Shown here: positions 38,621-51,505 of the stretch, in pieces | Position numbering within the stretch: position 1 is the stretch's first letter | Layout: each line of letters opens with the position of its first letter | NCBI RefSeq assembly: GCF_028554725.1 | Contig: NC_071670.1 | Location: 34,776,001 to 34,840,000 of the forward strand | DNA: 64,000 bases | Direction: 5' to 3' | Origin: Zeugodacus cucurbitae | Lineage: Eukaryota > Arthropoda > Insecta > Diptera > Tephritidae | Notes under the pieces: model-generated | What the model saw: the letters and a program-made list of their open reading frames with translations, nothing else | What the model was told of the DNA's origin: nothing | Databases searched by the model: none | Position numbers and translations under genes: made by a program

Positions 38621-40339
38621 ATCGTTGATCCAAAAACATCAGATTTTAATGGGATCCAGCAAAAATTATGATCCTGACTTGTTCCAAAAACAAATGAGAT
38701 TAATGTGTTCCATAATGTTCTTCAATAAAACACATTAGAAAAAGTTGTTCAGGAAACATACTTCTCTACTAAGAACCCCTTACATCTCAATAATATTGTG
38801 ATAAAAATATGCAATAATAGAAGGAAAGATAAAATTGTATTCGATAGCGAGGTATTATTTTTATATGTTGTATGGGTCATAAATATCTTGTTTGTACAAG
38901 AAACTAAAGGAAAGCTGTTAAACGACGTTTTTTTCACAAAAAGGTTATTGACTCTAGAAAAAAATAATAAAAGAAGTATAATAATTCTAGTGTTTTTTAA
39001 TACCTTCACATTTTCCATTATTTTCATAAACGTTATTATCATTGTAATAAAATGTTGAAGAAATTAACAACGAATCTTAAATTAAGTTTATTTCAAATAA
39101 AATTATATTTATCTTTTATTAAACACCCACACTCCTCTTTGAGTGTTTCACAGATTCTGTTAAAAAATTATGAATTTTTTACTTATTCTCACATTTATGG
39201 CGAACATTAATATAATTTATATTTATTACACGCTATATTTAAACTAAGTCAGATTATGTATGTATGTATGTATGTATGTTAATAGACGTAATTAATTGTG
39301 CGAATTTAGATTTCTTAGGTGGCAAAAGCAAATTTTGAATTTTTGCTGGTATATATAATTAGTACATATGCATTTTAGTTTGTTTCGTACTCTGGTCTCT
39401 CTTCTCAAATGCTAAATTCTTGTGGACATAGAGAAAACGAGATTAAGCTCATATGTTAAGCAGAAAGTTAAACTACCGGCTGTTCTTTATAATATTTTAA
39501 CAAGTCTTTTATGAAAAGCTAAACGCACTTTATTGGAGGAGAGACTTATTTTTAATGTTCTCTTCTGAAACTCTAAATTTCATAGTTTACAAGTTTCGAT
39601 TTCATTATTCCTAGATTGTTTTTTACTGTTTGATCTTACAGACTCGGAAAACTAGGGAAATATGAATAAAGCTTAAATTAATTTTTGACCAGATTTCGTT
39701 ATACAATTTTAATTACCTCGAAAATGAATAAATACTCTATGTATCTATTTAATGATTGTTCATAAAGTAAACATATTGAAATTTGTGAAATTGTTAGTTA
39801 TATTAAGAACCTAATGTCAGCTGAAAAATTATATACAATAACTTATCACTTGAAGTGTCTTGTTCTTATTGTAAAGTTAACAAGAGATAAAAATTGGACA
39901 ATATCTGATCTAAAATCTCTAAATATAAAGTGATAAGCTTTTTATAGTTTTAGTCGCACTGATAATATGAATTTGACAAACATATGGGTGTATGAAATGA
40001 TTTTCAAGCTCAAATATCTTAGAACAATGTCCGAAATCTCGATCCGGTTCAAAAGAGTTCATAGTTTTGTAAATGAACTTCGCTAAACCCCATAAAGAAA
40101 ATTGTTATAGATTTAATGAATTATCCTTAGAACGGTCAGCTGTAATAATTTTTTTCGCCAGAGCCGGGGTCCTCTAGTATTACAAATATATTTTAATAAG
40201 ACTCATATAAAATATAGAATTATAGCCCTGATTGGGCTAACTAAATTTTAGTCTAAACTTGTAAGATCAACTATTAATTACTATATTCGTACAATCATCT
40301 TAGACATGTGTCGTAACACGTTCGACCAAATTACGTATA
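38621..40339. other. Intergenic DNA, nothing recognised
   Basis: AT-rich, with a TATG/TGTA microsatellite at about 39256-39280. ORFs on both strands at 38749-39058 overlap and look like chance frames. Confidence 0.45.
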
Positions 40340-40863
40340 AAGAAGAAAAAACGTTAACTTCGGCTGTACCGAAGCTAATACACCCTTCACAGTAGCCTCA
40401 TGCAAGCATTTGATTTCGATCTTTCAGTTTGTACGGCAGCTATATGCTATAGTTAACCGATCTGAACAATTTCTTCGGAGATTAAATTATTTCTATAAAC
40501 AATAACTCACACCAAATTTCGTGAAGATATGTAGTAAAATGCGGAAGTTTCCCTTACAAGCCATTGATTCCGATCGTTCGGTTTGTATGGCAGCTATATG
40601 ATATAGTGGTCCGATAACGGCAGTTCTGACAAATGAGCAGCTTCTTGAAGAGAAAATAACATTTGCAAAATTTCAAAACGGTATCTTAAAAACTGAAGGA
40701 CTAGTTCGTATATATACAGACAGACAGACGGACGACTCGACGGATCGACTGAGTTCAACATGCTAATTATTTATATATATACTTTATAGGGCCTCCGACG
40801 TTTCCTTCTGGGTGTTACAAAATTCGTGACAAACTTAATATACCCTGTTCAGGGTATTAAAAT
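40340..40863 (+). repeat. Unclassified interspersed repeat, family B (~0.52 kb)
   Basis: Begins with a hairpin at 40358-40374 (CTTCGG, CTGTA, CCGAAG) and 'CACCCTTCACAG'. It ends with the hairpin ATACCCTG-TT-CAGGGTAT at 40840-40857 followed by TAAAA. Two internal subrepeats are visible: 'GTACGGCAGCTATATGCTAT' near 40430 and 'GTATGGCAGCTATATGATAT' near 40586. A CAGACAGACGGACG run lies near 40720. Sequence differs from family A but the plan is the same: head hairpin with CGG/CCG arms, GACGGACG run, terminal hairpin and A-run. No coding capacity. Confidence 0.75.
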
Positions 40864-43800
40864 TTGTATTTTCGGCCTACATAAACATCTGTAGGGCCTT
40901 ATCACAAGTCTACACATTTGATTGACACATTGTGTAATCTGATATACACATATATTTGTATTTAAGTACATTTTTTATATCTGTGTATAATTACTATATA
41001 TACATACATGTGGATCTATGTACATAACTATTTTATTTGCTCAAACTATTCGCACAGCTACTATATTTATAAAAGACCGAAAATAGTGTATAAACTGATA
41101 TGATTTGGTTAGTTTTATAAAGAAGCTTAAATTCACATAATACAATTTTTAATTTTTTTTTTATATTAGAGAAATTTGTTTTCTTTCAACGAGTATCTGG
41201 AAGATCTTTTAGACATATTGCTTTATATATCTAAGATTTTATGTAGTTTCGAAGTAGAATCCTTATATACTGCAAATTAATTCGATAAAAGCGCCAGACC
41301 TTTTAGTTATCATTTAAGGTGTTTCTCGTAATATAGCCATCTTTTCACTTCACAGTTTTCTCATAGAAACGATATAGAGATAACGAGAAAGTATAGCCCG
41401 TCTGGTAAGTTGGTTCGCAAGTACCCCGAAAGAAATCGAACAATATACGATATTTCAGTTGGTAAAAGGCTTCAAGGAAATGTATGAAAGTCAGAAATAT
41501 GTTATATAAAAATAAGTTATACATATGTAGATCAAATTTTGCCTCACTCGTGTATCTTCGCGAGATGTGAAATATAGACATAATAAGTTAATGTTTGTTT
41601 CAAATTGGTCTGTAACACGAATATGGAATTTAAAATTATAAACAAATCAGCTATTATAGTTGCCTCAGTACCGTTAAACCGCTGAAAGGTATCAGAAAAC
41701 ATAATTTCTTCATCTCGTCAGCAATATGTTGGTGATGTCGAATGGTTTCAATAAGTCCATAGGCCTTATTAAGACACATATCTCGACTTTTTGTCCGACG
41801 ATGGCTTGAAGCAAATATGGTACGATTATACTTTTCGGATTATGGATGAGGGTATCTCAATGAAGAACAGTTTATAAAACAGTTTAATATAATTGAATAT
41901 ACATACTTTTGTTCTGAAAAATGTATTAGTCACGAATTCTACAATAGAGTAATCATGTTACATCGTCATTCTCGATAGTATGTGGTGATGATCTAGTACT
42001 GGTCTCCAAGTTGACAAAAGCGCTAGAGCACAGTTAATAACCAGCTTAAACGAACAAAGTTCTGTATTTGAAATATTTTAATCGAAATTATATAAACATA
42101 TTTTTTTTTTAAATTTCGCTTAATTTCAAAATAAAAAATACTGCGCAGTTCTCTATGGCCCCGCTAGTTAGAGCAACGAAAGACTGAAGGCGCGCCTGGT
42201 TGTGGCCACATAGGCAGGTTTACATGTATGTATGTATGTGTATTTTATTGTATTTGCATAGTGTGATTGTTGATTTCGGGCAGTTCAACTTTTTTGCACA
42301 ATAAAATCTCTTTTATTAGATTTCGGCAAGGTCAGTGATAGTGTAGAACGCCGTAGAATGTTGTAGGGGCGAGGCGATATTAGCGCGCTGGTGATAGTGC
42401 CGCATAATTTATTTGATTACTTTATTATATTTTCACTTTTCGCTTTTTTTTTGGCTTCGTGTTTTAAACTAAGTTGTCAGCTACTTAGAAACAAACGCAC
42501 TATATATTAATGTATGTATGTGCGTAAGTATTTTGATATGTATGAGTTCACACTTGAGTTGAGTGCGCAATTTCGCTTTTTTTAAATGTATTTTAATATA
42601 TTATTTAAATCCACTTTCAGGGCCAAAGCGAAAATTTAGATACGAGAATAGTTTCTTACCTTTACATATGTATGCCTAAAATTTTGGTGCTTGAAATCAC
42701 TGCCTAGTAGTCGCAGTTTAGTAAAGTGTTAAATTGTCCACACACCTTTTACTTTCGCACATAAGTGTACATGTGTATATAGACATATGTATAGATATAT
42801 AAAACGCACTGAGGAAATTTTATATTTGCTTAAGTGAACAAGGTGTTATCTCTCAGTGCACAGCATGGATTCCCACACCTGCGTCTGTCCATCGAAAAGT
42901 GCGTTTGACGAATGTCTTATTTCACTTAAGCACGCCTGTAAGTGTGGATGTACATATCTATCTATCCATGTCTTCCTAAATATATAGTAGTCAACGCATA
43001 AAAACACACTAATTTGACAGCATAGGCCTCTTTAGCGATTAAGCGGCGCGTTGGGATTAGCATGACGCCATGTTACATATACACACATATATAATTTGTG
43101 CTCTCTTAAATCTTTTAAATAGACTAACATATGGTCTTACACCAACCAATGTTTTAGCTAAAATTAGTAAGCGAACACATAGAGCAAGAAATTATGTGTA
43201 CTTCGAGTATACGAAGTTATTTATAGTTCTAGTCACTATCTAGTTTGGATTTTTATGGACGCTAAAACCGCGCCACCCGGTATTTGTCTTTACGTTGGAG
43301 ATAGCACACTTTTTTTTAGAAAGAAACTAAATTTGTAGCATTATAGTTAGTAAGAGAGTAGTTTTTGTAATGAGGACATGCTTTTCACAGTTTTCAAACT
43401 AAGGACTCTGGACTATAATGATAAGAGTTACCCAAAGTCCTCTTAGTTTTCGACTTGTCTAAAGTCTGATTGATTTTCATCGGTATCATAATACTGTATA
43501 ACACTTGGCTGGGTATTGGATTAAAGTTAGTTTTTAGGGAAATTGAGCCATTAGTATAAAACATCGATTTTCGTCGAAGTTTGCCTCCAAAATCGAAATA
43601 TTTGGCTTTGTAGTTCGAAAAAATGATTTTTTAAAAAAATTATTATTAATTACAGGATATAGTTAATAAAATATCTAAAATAAGAATAAAATCTTAATTT
43701 TCTTCTTAATTCAATGGTGTATTACGGTCAAGCTTATATTACAAATGTTATTAGTGGCTAAAAAATTGTTTCAAAAATTATGCCAGTATTTTTTTTAAAT

Positions 43801-43959
43801 TTAAATTGTTTAGTTTTTTTTTCAAATATCCTACATCGACCGCTTTTATTATCTGTCATTATAAGCTTGATCAAAATATGTTATATATACCTTGAATAAG
43901 AAAGAAAGGAGGATTATATATTTACTTTTTTGGTAACTTAATGGAGTTTCTAGTGAGCT
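40864..43959. other. Intergenic DNA, nothing recognised
   Basis: AT-rich, with ATGT-type microsatellites (about 42225-42240 and 42510-42525). The block 42150-42420 is GC-richer but carries no recognisable feature. A diverged repeat shared with 32330-32430 sits at about 43565-43665. Confidence 0.45.
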
Positions 43960-44495
43960 ATACAAGTGGGCGGAACCACGCCCATTTAAAATTGTGTATA
44001 TCATTTTGAGTGCAGCTCTTTTGTACCATCTTTATAATGAAATTTAAGGTTAATGGTGGTTTTCCTCACTAAATTAAAGTATTTTTAATAGTTTTCAATA
44101 TAACCTTTGTATGGGAGGTGGACGTGGTTATAATCCGATTTCTCCATTTTTGGATTTTATAAGGAAATTCCTGAAAAAAACGACTCCTGAAAGTTTCGTT
44201 GATATAGCTTAAGAAGTTTACGAGACAAAAAAACTTAGTAGGGGGCGGGATCACGCTCACTTTCTCCAAAAAATTAAATCCAAATATACCCCTTCCGAGA
44301 AAGATCCTTTGTAGCAAATTTCACTTTTATAGCTTAATTTCTGGCTTAGTTATAGCTGTTTATGGGTTTTTGGTTATCGCCATTTTGTGGGCGTGGCAGC
44401 GGTCCCATTTTCCCCATCTTCGAACTTAACCTTCTTATGGTGTTAAGAAATACATGTACCAAGTTTCATCAACATTTTTCGAGCCCTTTGAATTT
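43960..44495 (+). repeat. Family A repeat, internal fragment
   Basis: Colinear with about 37900-38435 of the near-complete copy: 'GTGGGCGGAACCACGCCCAT', 'CTTTGTATGGGAGGTGGACG', 'TAGGGGGCGGGATCACGC', 'TTTTGTGGGCGTGGCAGCGG' and 'ACATGTACCAAGTTTCATCA'. Both hairpin ends are missing and divergence is higher, so it is an old, truncated copy. Confidence 0.82.
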
Positions 44496-45413
44496 GTAAT
44501 CACCTGTTTGACAATAGGACCGAAGGTACAAAGAGCAGAAAAAGCTCGGTTTTGGACACAGTGTAAATCACGGATTATTATGATCATGAAATATGTAACA
44601 GTTTGACTCAGCTAATCGCAGATCTATGAATTCCAAAGTGTTATCTCACCTCTTACTATGTAAATTAGCCAATCTAATTATACATACAGACACACTAATT
44701 AAATACCTGTACTGAAAATGCTTCTTCTATGAAGTTTATGAAACATATCAGCCGAACAATAAACTGCGCATAATGCTTGATAAACAAATAGTCGCAACTA
44801 CAAGTAGTAGACGTGAAACAGACGTGAAACAGACGTGACGGCAGGTGAATAGGTAGAAGAATCATATAAGCAGATTAAACGCGTATTTCTTGATTTGAAT
44901 GCTTAATCAAATGTTTATAGCGCACTCAGTAAAATTAGGGCCAAAAGGCGTTATATAGGAGTATATGTGGATACCCATGCATATATTGGTATGCGTGGAA
45001 ATACAGTGAATAGAGAACATTCTCCAATATTGTCTTATTTGTAGTGTTTGTACGTATGTATGTATGTAGTCGTAATAATGAAAAATACAACGCAAATTTC
45101 TTTTTACGATTTAACATTGTCAAAATAGTATTAAAATGCTCTAGACAAATAATAAGTCGATAGCACAGCGTACAGTATTGAGCAAAATATATGAAATTGA
45201 ATTGAAAATAGCTATTTTAATTTTCTAATAAATATAATTATGTAATTTTTACTGTTACTAAAATTGTCTGGATGAGAACACTTCAAATATATGTAAATTT
45301 GAATATAGCTTATTGATTAGTCTATAATCCATCTTTAAAATTATCAACGAAAATTATTATCTTATGAATAAACTAGCTGAAATTATTAATCATTAATCTT
45401 CATGTTAATAATA
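44496..45413. other. Intergenic DNA, nothing recognised
   Basis: AT-rich spacer with a GTAT microsatellite near 45052-45067. No gene or element seen. Confidence 0.5.
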
Positions 45414-45512
45414 GTATTATTTTGTGATTCTTCTTCTTCTTGACTGGCGTAGACACCGCTTACGCGGTTATAGCCGAGTCCAAAACAGCGCGCCACGTAT
45501 TATTTTGTGATT
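45414..45512 (-). mobile_element. 67-bp RTE-like 3'-end micro-insertion with 16-bp target duplication
   Basis: The 16-mer GTATTATTTTGTGATT occurs at 45414-45429 and again at 45497-45512. Between them, on the minus strand, lie codons for W-R-A-V-L-D-S-A-I-T-A and a TAA stop, the conserved 3' hairpin (stems ACCGC/GCGGT, loop GTAA), CTACGCC, and an AAG trinucleotide tail. This is the extreme 3' end of an RTE-like element, subfamily C, inserted by target-primed reverse transcription with near-total 5' truncation. Confidence 0.88.
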
Positions 45513-46619
45513 AGACCACAATTTAACCACGTTGGATCAGGTGAGATAACTCACTCCAATTTAAAATTATTATGCTTCCCTACGTTTGGGGTTCTTTTTA
45601 CCTAATTGATGTGTTCAATGATCGATACAATTTATATTTATTTATTTATCGATATAAATAATTATCGATAATAATTAGAAACCCAAAGGTCGTATGTCAA
45701 CAACGCACAACGGTCCCAAACACATTTTGAAGTACTCGAAATCCTCCTTAACTGAACCCGCCTCAACACAACCACAACGTGATTAGAGGTCAAAGACTTT
45801 TCTTCAGTACCTCAGATTTGGTATCGGAGAGCAATCATGTGAGAATGATAAAAACATTGAAAGCTCTATAATTGAGAGAAACCAAGAAGTGACTAAAAAA
45901 TATAAATACTAGACTAACATAGACTAAATTCCCGCTGCTTTTAAATACCAAATATTTACATACACTATATTTAGGAAGCATTTCATTGAAATAAAATAAA
46001 TTTCAATTAATAAAATTACTTTTTGTTTTTAAATTTGCATAAAAAATTTCAGATTAATTTCCAGTTGCCTATGTTGTCCACAATACTGTTCATACACAGA
46101 CTTTTTTTGTGTTTTTTAGGTGAATTAATTATTTTATTAATTAGTAGCTTAACTACTCCAAACAGTCAATACTGTTAAACGGTAATAATAACAGAAGCAA
46201 AAAAACATTAAATACAGATATTCGTCATATTAGGGGAAGTTTTCGAACGATTTAACGGCATTATTTCATTGTAGCTTTTAGTAAATCTGATACCATTTAG
46301 TGTTAAAGCCAATAATTTCAGGTAATAATCATGGGATCAGTTGATAGGGTATACGGAAGTCGATACTTTGGTGCAGAAGTATTGAAGAAGAAGAAATGAA
46401 GAAGAATATACGAGTTATATCAAGACTTGAGATTTCTTTACAAAATCTAATTGACTTTCAAGAAATAATTCATTTATAAAGTTAGGGTTAGGTAAGTATG
46501 GACCGATGTTCAATGTTTCAAGTTACACTAAAAATATTACGAAATAATATTAATTACTAACTTTTTCAGACTATTGGGGAAATTAAGGCAACGTTCTTCT
46601 ACCCCAGCAGAGAAGAATA
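45513..46619. other. Intergenic DNA, nothing recognised
   Basis: AT-rich spacer. The TTAT/TATC-rich stretch at 45630-45680 is low-complexity. No gene seen. Confidence 0.5.
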
Positions 46620-47110
46620 GACCAACGATACAATCATAGATAGTACCAAAGGTGAAATCTATATATTCACTGACGAATCAAAAGGTGAAACAGGAACGGA
46701 GCAGGCTTCTTCTGTAAATACCCGCATACAGAAAGCAGCTTAATACTAAACGACTACAACTCGGTATTTCAAGCTGAGATTGTCGGACTAAGGGAAGGCG
46801 CTAGGTGGGCCTGCGCCCAAACAAACAATTTTTTTGTGGATAGCCACGCCGCAATCAAGACTATCCGCTGCGCCAACATGAAGTCTCAATGTGTCAATAC
46901 AGGGCGTGTGCGGAATTTGACGAGACACTAAAGCATTATCTCTGTGAATGCCCGGCCTTCTGTCGGTTAAGAAGAGATACCTTCCATGGCTCCCATTACT
47001 TTCATCTGAGAGAAATTGGGCAGTAGGGATGGAAAAAACTCAGAAGCTTCGTTAAATCGACCGAGTTGTTCAGATGATGCCTATCAGTGTACCTTCGGGG
47101 AGCACAATGG
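46620..47110 (+). pseudogene. LINE 3' end with RNase H domain, degenerate
   Basis: Across frames the plus strand encodes 'GEIYIFTDESKGETGT', then 'FFCKYPHTE', 'LNDYNSVFQAEIVGLREGAR', 'WACAQTNNFFVDSHAAIKTI', and later 'LKHYLCECPAFCRLRRDTF'. These are the RNase H domain of non-LTR retrotransposons of the I superfamily, with the three acidic residues visible (TDxSK, QAE, VDS), plus the usual C-terminal His/Cys-rich motif. At least one frameshift (near 46700) and an internal deletion between the RNase H and the Cys-rich part (near 46905) make it inactive. The RT part is absent. Exact clade (I, R1 or LOA type) cannot be fixed from this piece. Confidence 0.8.
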
Positions 47111-49249
47111 GCTTAATAATGGCCTAAGTGCTTGCGGTCAGTGCTTGCTGTCTTCGCCTCCCTTTTCAACCAACCAAGCAACTTTTTCAGGTTCAAAAAA
47201 TTTATAAAAAGTTATGACGAATACTATGTTAAATATTGGCGTTACGATCGGATTTAATTCTCAAGGTAATGTATGAATAATAAAAGTAGATAACGACTGT
47301 TTCAAAAGAAGAGTTGTAAATCTCTGTAAGTAAAAGTGTGTATCAAGAAAATGAACCGTCGAGGGCGGAATCGGGCATAGGTAAATGTCGTGATCATGGA
47401 TCCTACATAAACATTACTTTTAGTATTTAAAAGTAATTAATAACCCGAACGAACGGAGTCGCATTTGTAATTAGAATCAAAACGAAATCTAATAAATCTG
47501 CAGAAACTTTGCTAAATTAATATCCATTTCATAGAAATTTGTTTTCGTTAGCTTCTAAAACTTTCACAATATTTGCGCAAGGACTTTGGCGCTACCGTAA
47601 TGTCTTGAAATATTGTCCATCAAAAAAATAAGGGAACTTCTTGTTCAAATTAATTTCGGAATCGAATAGAGGTATTCATGCTCATCTGAGGATTTGCTAA
47701 TATATTGTTCACAATCTTACATTGCGTTTCTTTGCCATGAGGGTTTACAAAATATGGCTATATATTAAAACCATTTTTAGAATTTTGTTTCCATTCATTA
47801 TGTCTCGGTCGTAATTTTTCTTACGAGCTATGTTATAAATACGCAAAAAAAGATATACATACCCATGGGCAAACATATATAGAGTTAAATGTAAAGATGT
47901 TCATGCATATACGGCGGTATTGCTCTGATTTATTTCCTACTCGGTGTCACCATCGTTGTTTTTTTTTTCATTTCTTAGATTTACATTACATTTTTCGTAA
48001 ACTATTTAAATGGGTGTGTAAAATTTTGTCAACGTCATGAAACATAATTGTTTGGTAACCATTTTTTGCTCTCTTTCTCACTTCGTCTTTGAACGCTCCT
48101 TTGCTCATTGTTGAGTACTTGACACACCTGAATTGCGCCGTTACTGATACCGACACTGATCAGTTTTTCTGATAGCTCATTATATATACACATTCTATAT
48201 AAATACGAATGTCTGTTTGTTTGCTTTCATTCATTGCATGAATACGAAGTGAATTATGAGATTTCATCACTTTCCTGCCATTTCATTTTGAACATTTTGA
48301 ATTTAAAATAGACTGCGCATTTCTTCCGAAGAAAGTGTCACGATGATTTAATGCTTCTTTCTGCTTCAGTTTTTACTTTTTTGTTTGTGTAAATTGAAGC
48401 TATAATTAAGGAGACCACTGGGATTAACACCTTTGCTGGTAGTTTGATATATGAATGTGTATGTGTGTGTGTGTATTTTTGTTGTATTTTGGCATTGTGC
48501 AAATAAAAATTTGAAGATACCCTTCTTTGCTCAACTCCCTTCTATGTACTCAGGTGTAAATTGTATGCTATGCACCAGATAAAAGTATGTGTGTGCCGAT
48601 AGGCAGCTATCTCTTTAATGATGAATGTGTGAAATGTTTCAAAGGTGATTGATAAGTGAGAAATGCCATTTGTTAGGTGTGGAACATCACATTTGTTGTA
48701 TATGGACACAAGATATTTTTTTATTTGATATTTTTCAATAGCTATCTAACCACATACATACACATACATATGTACTTGTGAACCTGTGCATACACTGTGC
48801 CAGGCGGCAAGTACTAAAGCAAGTGTTAAGTGTGAAATTTAATATGGTTTGTTAGTGATCTGCGAAGATTTGTAGTTAGATCAATCTGTTACCGATACAT
48901 TTTGTTCGGATGAGATCTTTAGACATCTGAGTAGACAAGCGTATCTACATACTTACATATGATATACGCTTAGAGTACTCATATTTCATGTGAGAGAGAC
49001 ACTATGGAATTTTATTAAAAAAAACGATAAATAGTAGTAGAAGTAGTATGTAAAATTCCGGCAGGTAAAGTTTTAAAGCAGTCTTCCTTCGGTATTCTTC
49101 TTTCAAAACACTATGAGTTGTCCTACCCGAGGAGAGATTTGTTCTTTTCAACTTGAATCCATATGCCCCCTTATATTCAATAAGAAGATAGAGGTTTTTC
49201 AATTATTTGTATACCAGGTCCTAACGTCTTCTTATTTAAGTGGTACTTA
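47111..49249. other. Intergenic DNA, nothing recognised
   Basis: AT-rich with a TG tract near 48455-48475. No credible exon or element seen. Confidence 0.45.
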
Positions 49250-49950
49250 ATTTCGAACAGTACTTTTTCCTGCGATCTGAGGTTGGGAAAAGTCTAAAGG
49301 TGTGATATCACGATCTTGGAGGACAATAGATCGGCTCACAACGTGAAATTTTCTGCTCACCGAAGTGTTCTCTCAATAAATCCATAGATTGATGCGATGT
49401 GTGAAATGTTTCATCTCGTTGAAACCAAATGTCACGAGTTTCAATTTCAGACATCAAATAGCAGGTTATCATGGCGCAATAACGGTCGCCATTGACGGTT
49501 ACGTTCTCACAGGCGTCATTTTTGAAAAAACCGGACCGATGATTCCATCGGCCCACAAACCACACCAAATCGCCGTTTTTCCGTACGAAATGGCACCTCT
49601 AGCATATCTTCAGGTTGCTATTCGTTCCAAATGCGGCAATTTTGCTTGCCAGAAATGGGCCTAATCTTTTCAAGAGCTCATAGAACGAAGCGTTGTCGCT
49701 TGGAACGGTCGAGCGGTTTCAGTTCTTGCAGAATTTGTATTTCTAAGCTTTCAATTTAAGATCTCGTCCTAGTTGCTACAAACAGTACTGAATAGACTCT
49801 CCACGGTCGTCGTGTACACTCTCAGCCTCAGTGCCTTGATTTTGTCTGAGGATTTTTTAGCTTTGGACATTATTCATGACTTCAACGTCTGCAGTTAACT
49901 GGATTGACTGTTCTTTAATCTCTCCTGGGAAAGTCATGGAGTATCATCCA
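49250..49950 (-). pseudogene. Tc/mariner-like transposase remnant
   Basis: The minus strand encodes 'VNGDRYCAMITCYLMSEIE', 'RDIWFQRDETFHTSHQSMDL', 'LREHFGEQKISRCEPIYC' and 'PPRS', followed by a stop. These match the DDE domain of a Tc/mariner-type transposase of the kind usually reading 'IWFQQDGATCHT': the second catalytic Asp is present (FQRD), while the following Gly-Ala is changed. Upstream on the same strand (49570-49950) further matching segments are frameshifted. No intact termini were identified. It appears related to the deleted copy at 25881-26347. Confidence 0.82.
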
Positions 49951-51435
49951 TTGATCGATGCAAAACTTCTGGTTCTCTAGATCATTTTAATCCATCACAA
50001 TATTGCCATTTCAGTTCATAAGTTTCTTTGTCAAATAAGCCACAGACAGCGAAGCAAAGAGATATCTGGTAATGTGGTGTGCATCTAAATCAGTTAGGGG
50101 ATAAAGATGAACACCACATTATATTGCATTTTTTTAATTTTAAAGAAGAATATATTTCTTGTTAATAAACTAATTTAATCTAGGAAACTCAAAAGACCGA
50201 AACTTCACTTACTTGTTTTTGAAAAATCAGAATAAATCTAATACTGATAAGTACTTGGCCAAAAAATTTATAATTGTACCAATCCTTACGTACACATATA
50301 TGTATATTAAATAGCCGAGCCTATTAATGTTCGTTAAAAAGTGATGAGGAGTAATCTGAAATTCTGGGTTCGATCGTATCTTTTAAGCAATAATTAATTT
50401 CGCATTCTATTCTTATATTATTTATTCATATTCATATTCATATACAAAAAAAAAACTAAAAGCAAATACAATACTGTTATTATTAATTTCCAATTAAAAA
50501 AATATTTAATAAATATTAAAAAATTAAAACAGAAGCACTAAGATTTAGTTATAGCTCAAATATCTATCTCTATTATACACGACATTTCCCATTCATCATT
50601 GACGACTTAAGTATGTTGTTGTTCTTTGACCTTTTCACAAAACAAAGCACTAAATTTTTTTCAGTGGTAAACACATTAAATTTAGTTAATTAGTGGTCAA
50701 CAGTAAAAGAAAATTAGTTGTAATGAAGTGTTTTGTTAATTTTTACGTTTGAAATTTCAGCGAATAAAAGTAAATCGTTTATATTTCGAAAAAAAAAATT
50801 CTGGTTGTGTGGGGCAAAACTATGGCGTTTACTACAACGACTGTCAGTGACTCACAGCAACGCACAATATTTTCATTGCTGTTTCAAATATACATATATA
50901 TTCAAATATATCCATGTATGTATGTATGTAACAACCGCGTTGAGTGCGAAGTGAAATCCATATATAGAAATTTCACTACGAGTTCGTAGATTTCATTGAT
51001 ATTATATTTTAGTGAATATTATGTCATTCTTGAATATCACATACATATATGTATGTATGTAAGTGTGCATTATTAACGCAAAAGCCACAAGTGCTTAATT
51101 AAGCATGAAAAAGGTGCATTGAACTCGGCCAAAATGCGAAAGCTGCAAAATAAAGAACTACAACAACAAAGACAGCAATAACAGCAATGATGTGTGTTAA
51201 ATTGCGTATTTGCCACAACAATCAATTTTGCCAAACATTTTTTTTGCTTATATACTATGCATAATGGAATGCGTGTAAAAAACTGGCAAATTTTTCTAAT
51301 ATTTTAACTGGTTTGGTTTTTTGACATTTCAAGTTGTTTGCTGGCTTCTTAGAAAGTATCATTAGATCAGCAGTAATTGAGTTCTATATAAAATGTTTAC
51401 ATTTTGAGACCTATGTATTTATAATTCAATAAATT
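49951..51435. other. Intergenic DNA, nothing recognised
   Basis: AT-rich, with ATGT microsatellites near 50912-50930 and 51046-51062. ORFs are short and featureless. Confidence 0.45.
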
Positions 51436-51505
51436 ATATATTAATATATATATATATATTTGGCGTAGAAACCGCTTAAGCGATTATAGCCGGATATATT
51501 AATAT
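51436..51505 (-). mobile_element. 46-bp RTE-like 3'-end micro-insertion with 12-bp target duplication
   Basis: ATATATTAATAT flanks both sides (51436-51447 and 51494-51505). The minus strand between them reads GGCTATAATC, the hairpin core GCTTAAGCGG, CTACGCC and an AT-repeat tail. The match to the 3' end of copy 1 is clear; no coding sequence before the last few codons is included. Because both the tail and the duplication are AT-rich, the exact edges are uncertain by a few bases. Confidence 0.75.

Noticed and set aside
45430..45496. A SINE instead of an RTE tail
   Set aside because: There is no tRNA-, 5S- or 7SL-like head and the insert encodes the RTE ORF's last codons in frame, so a 5'-truncated LINE is the simpler reading.
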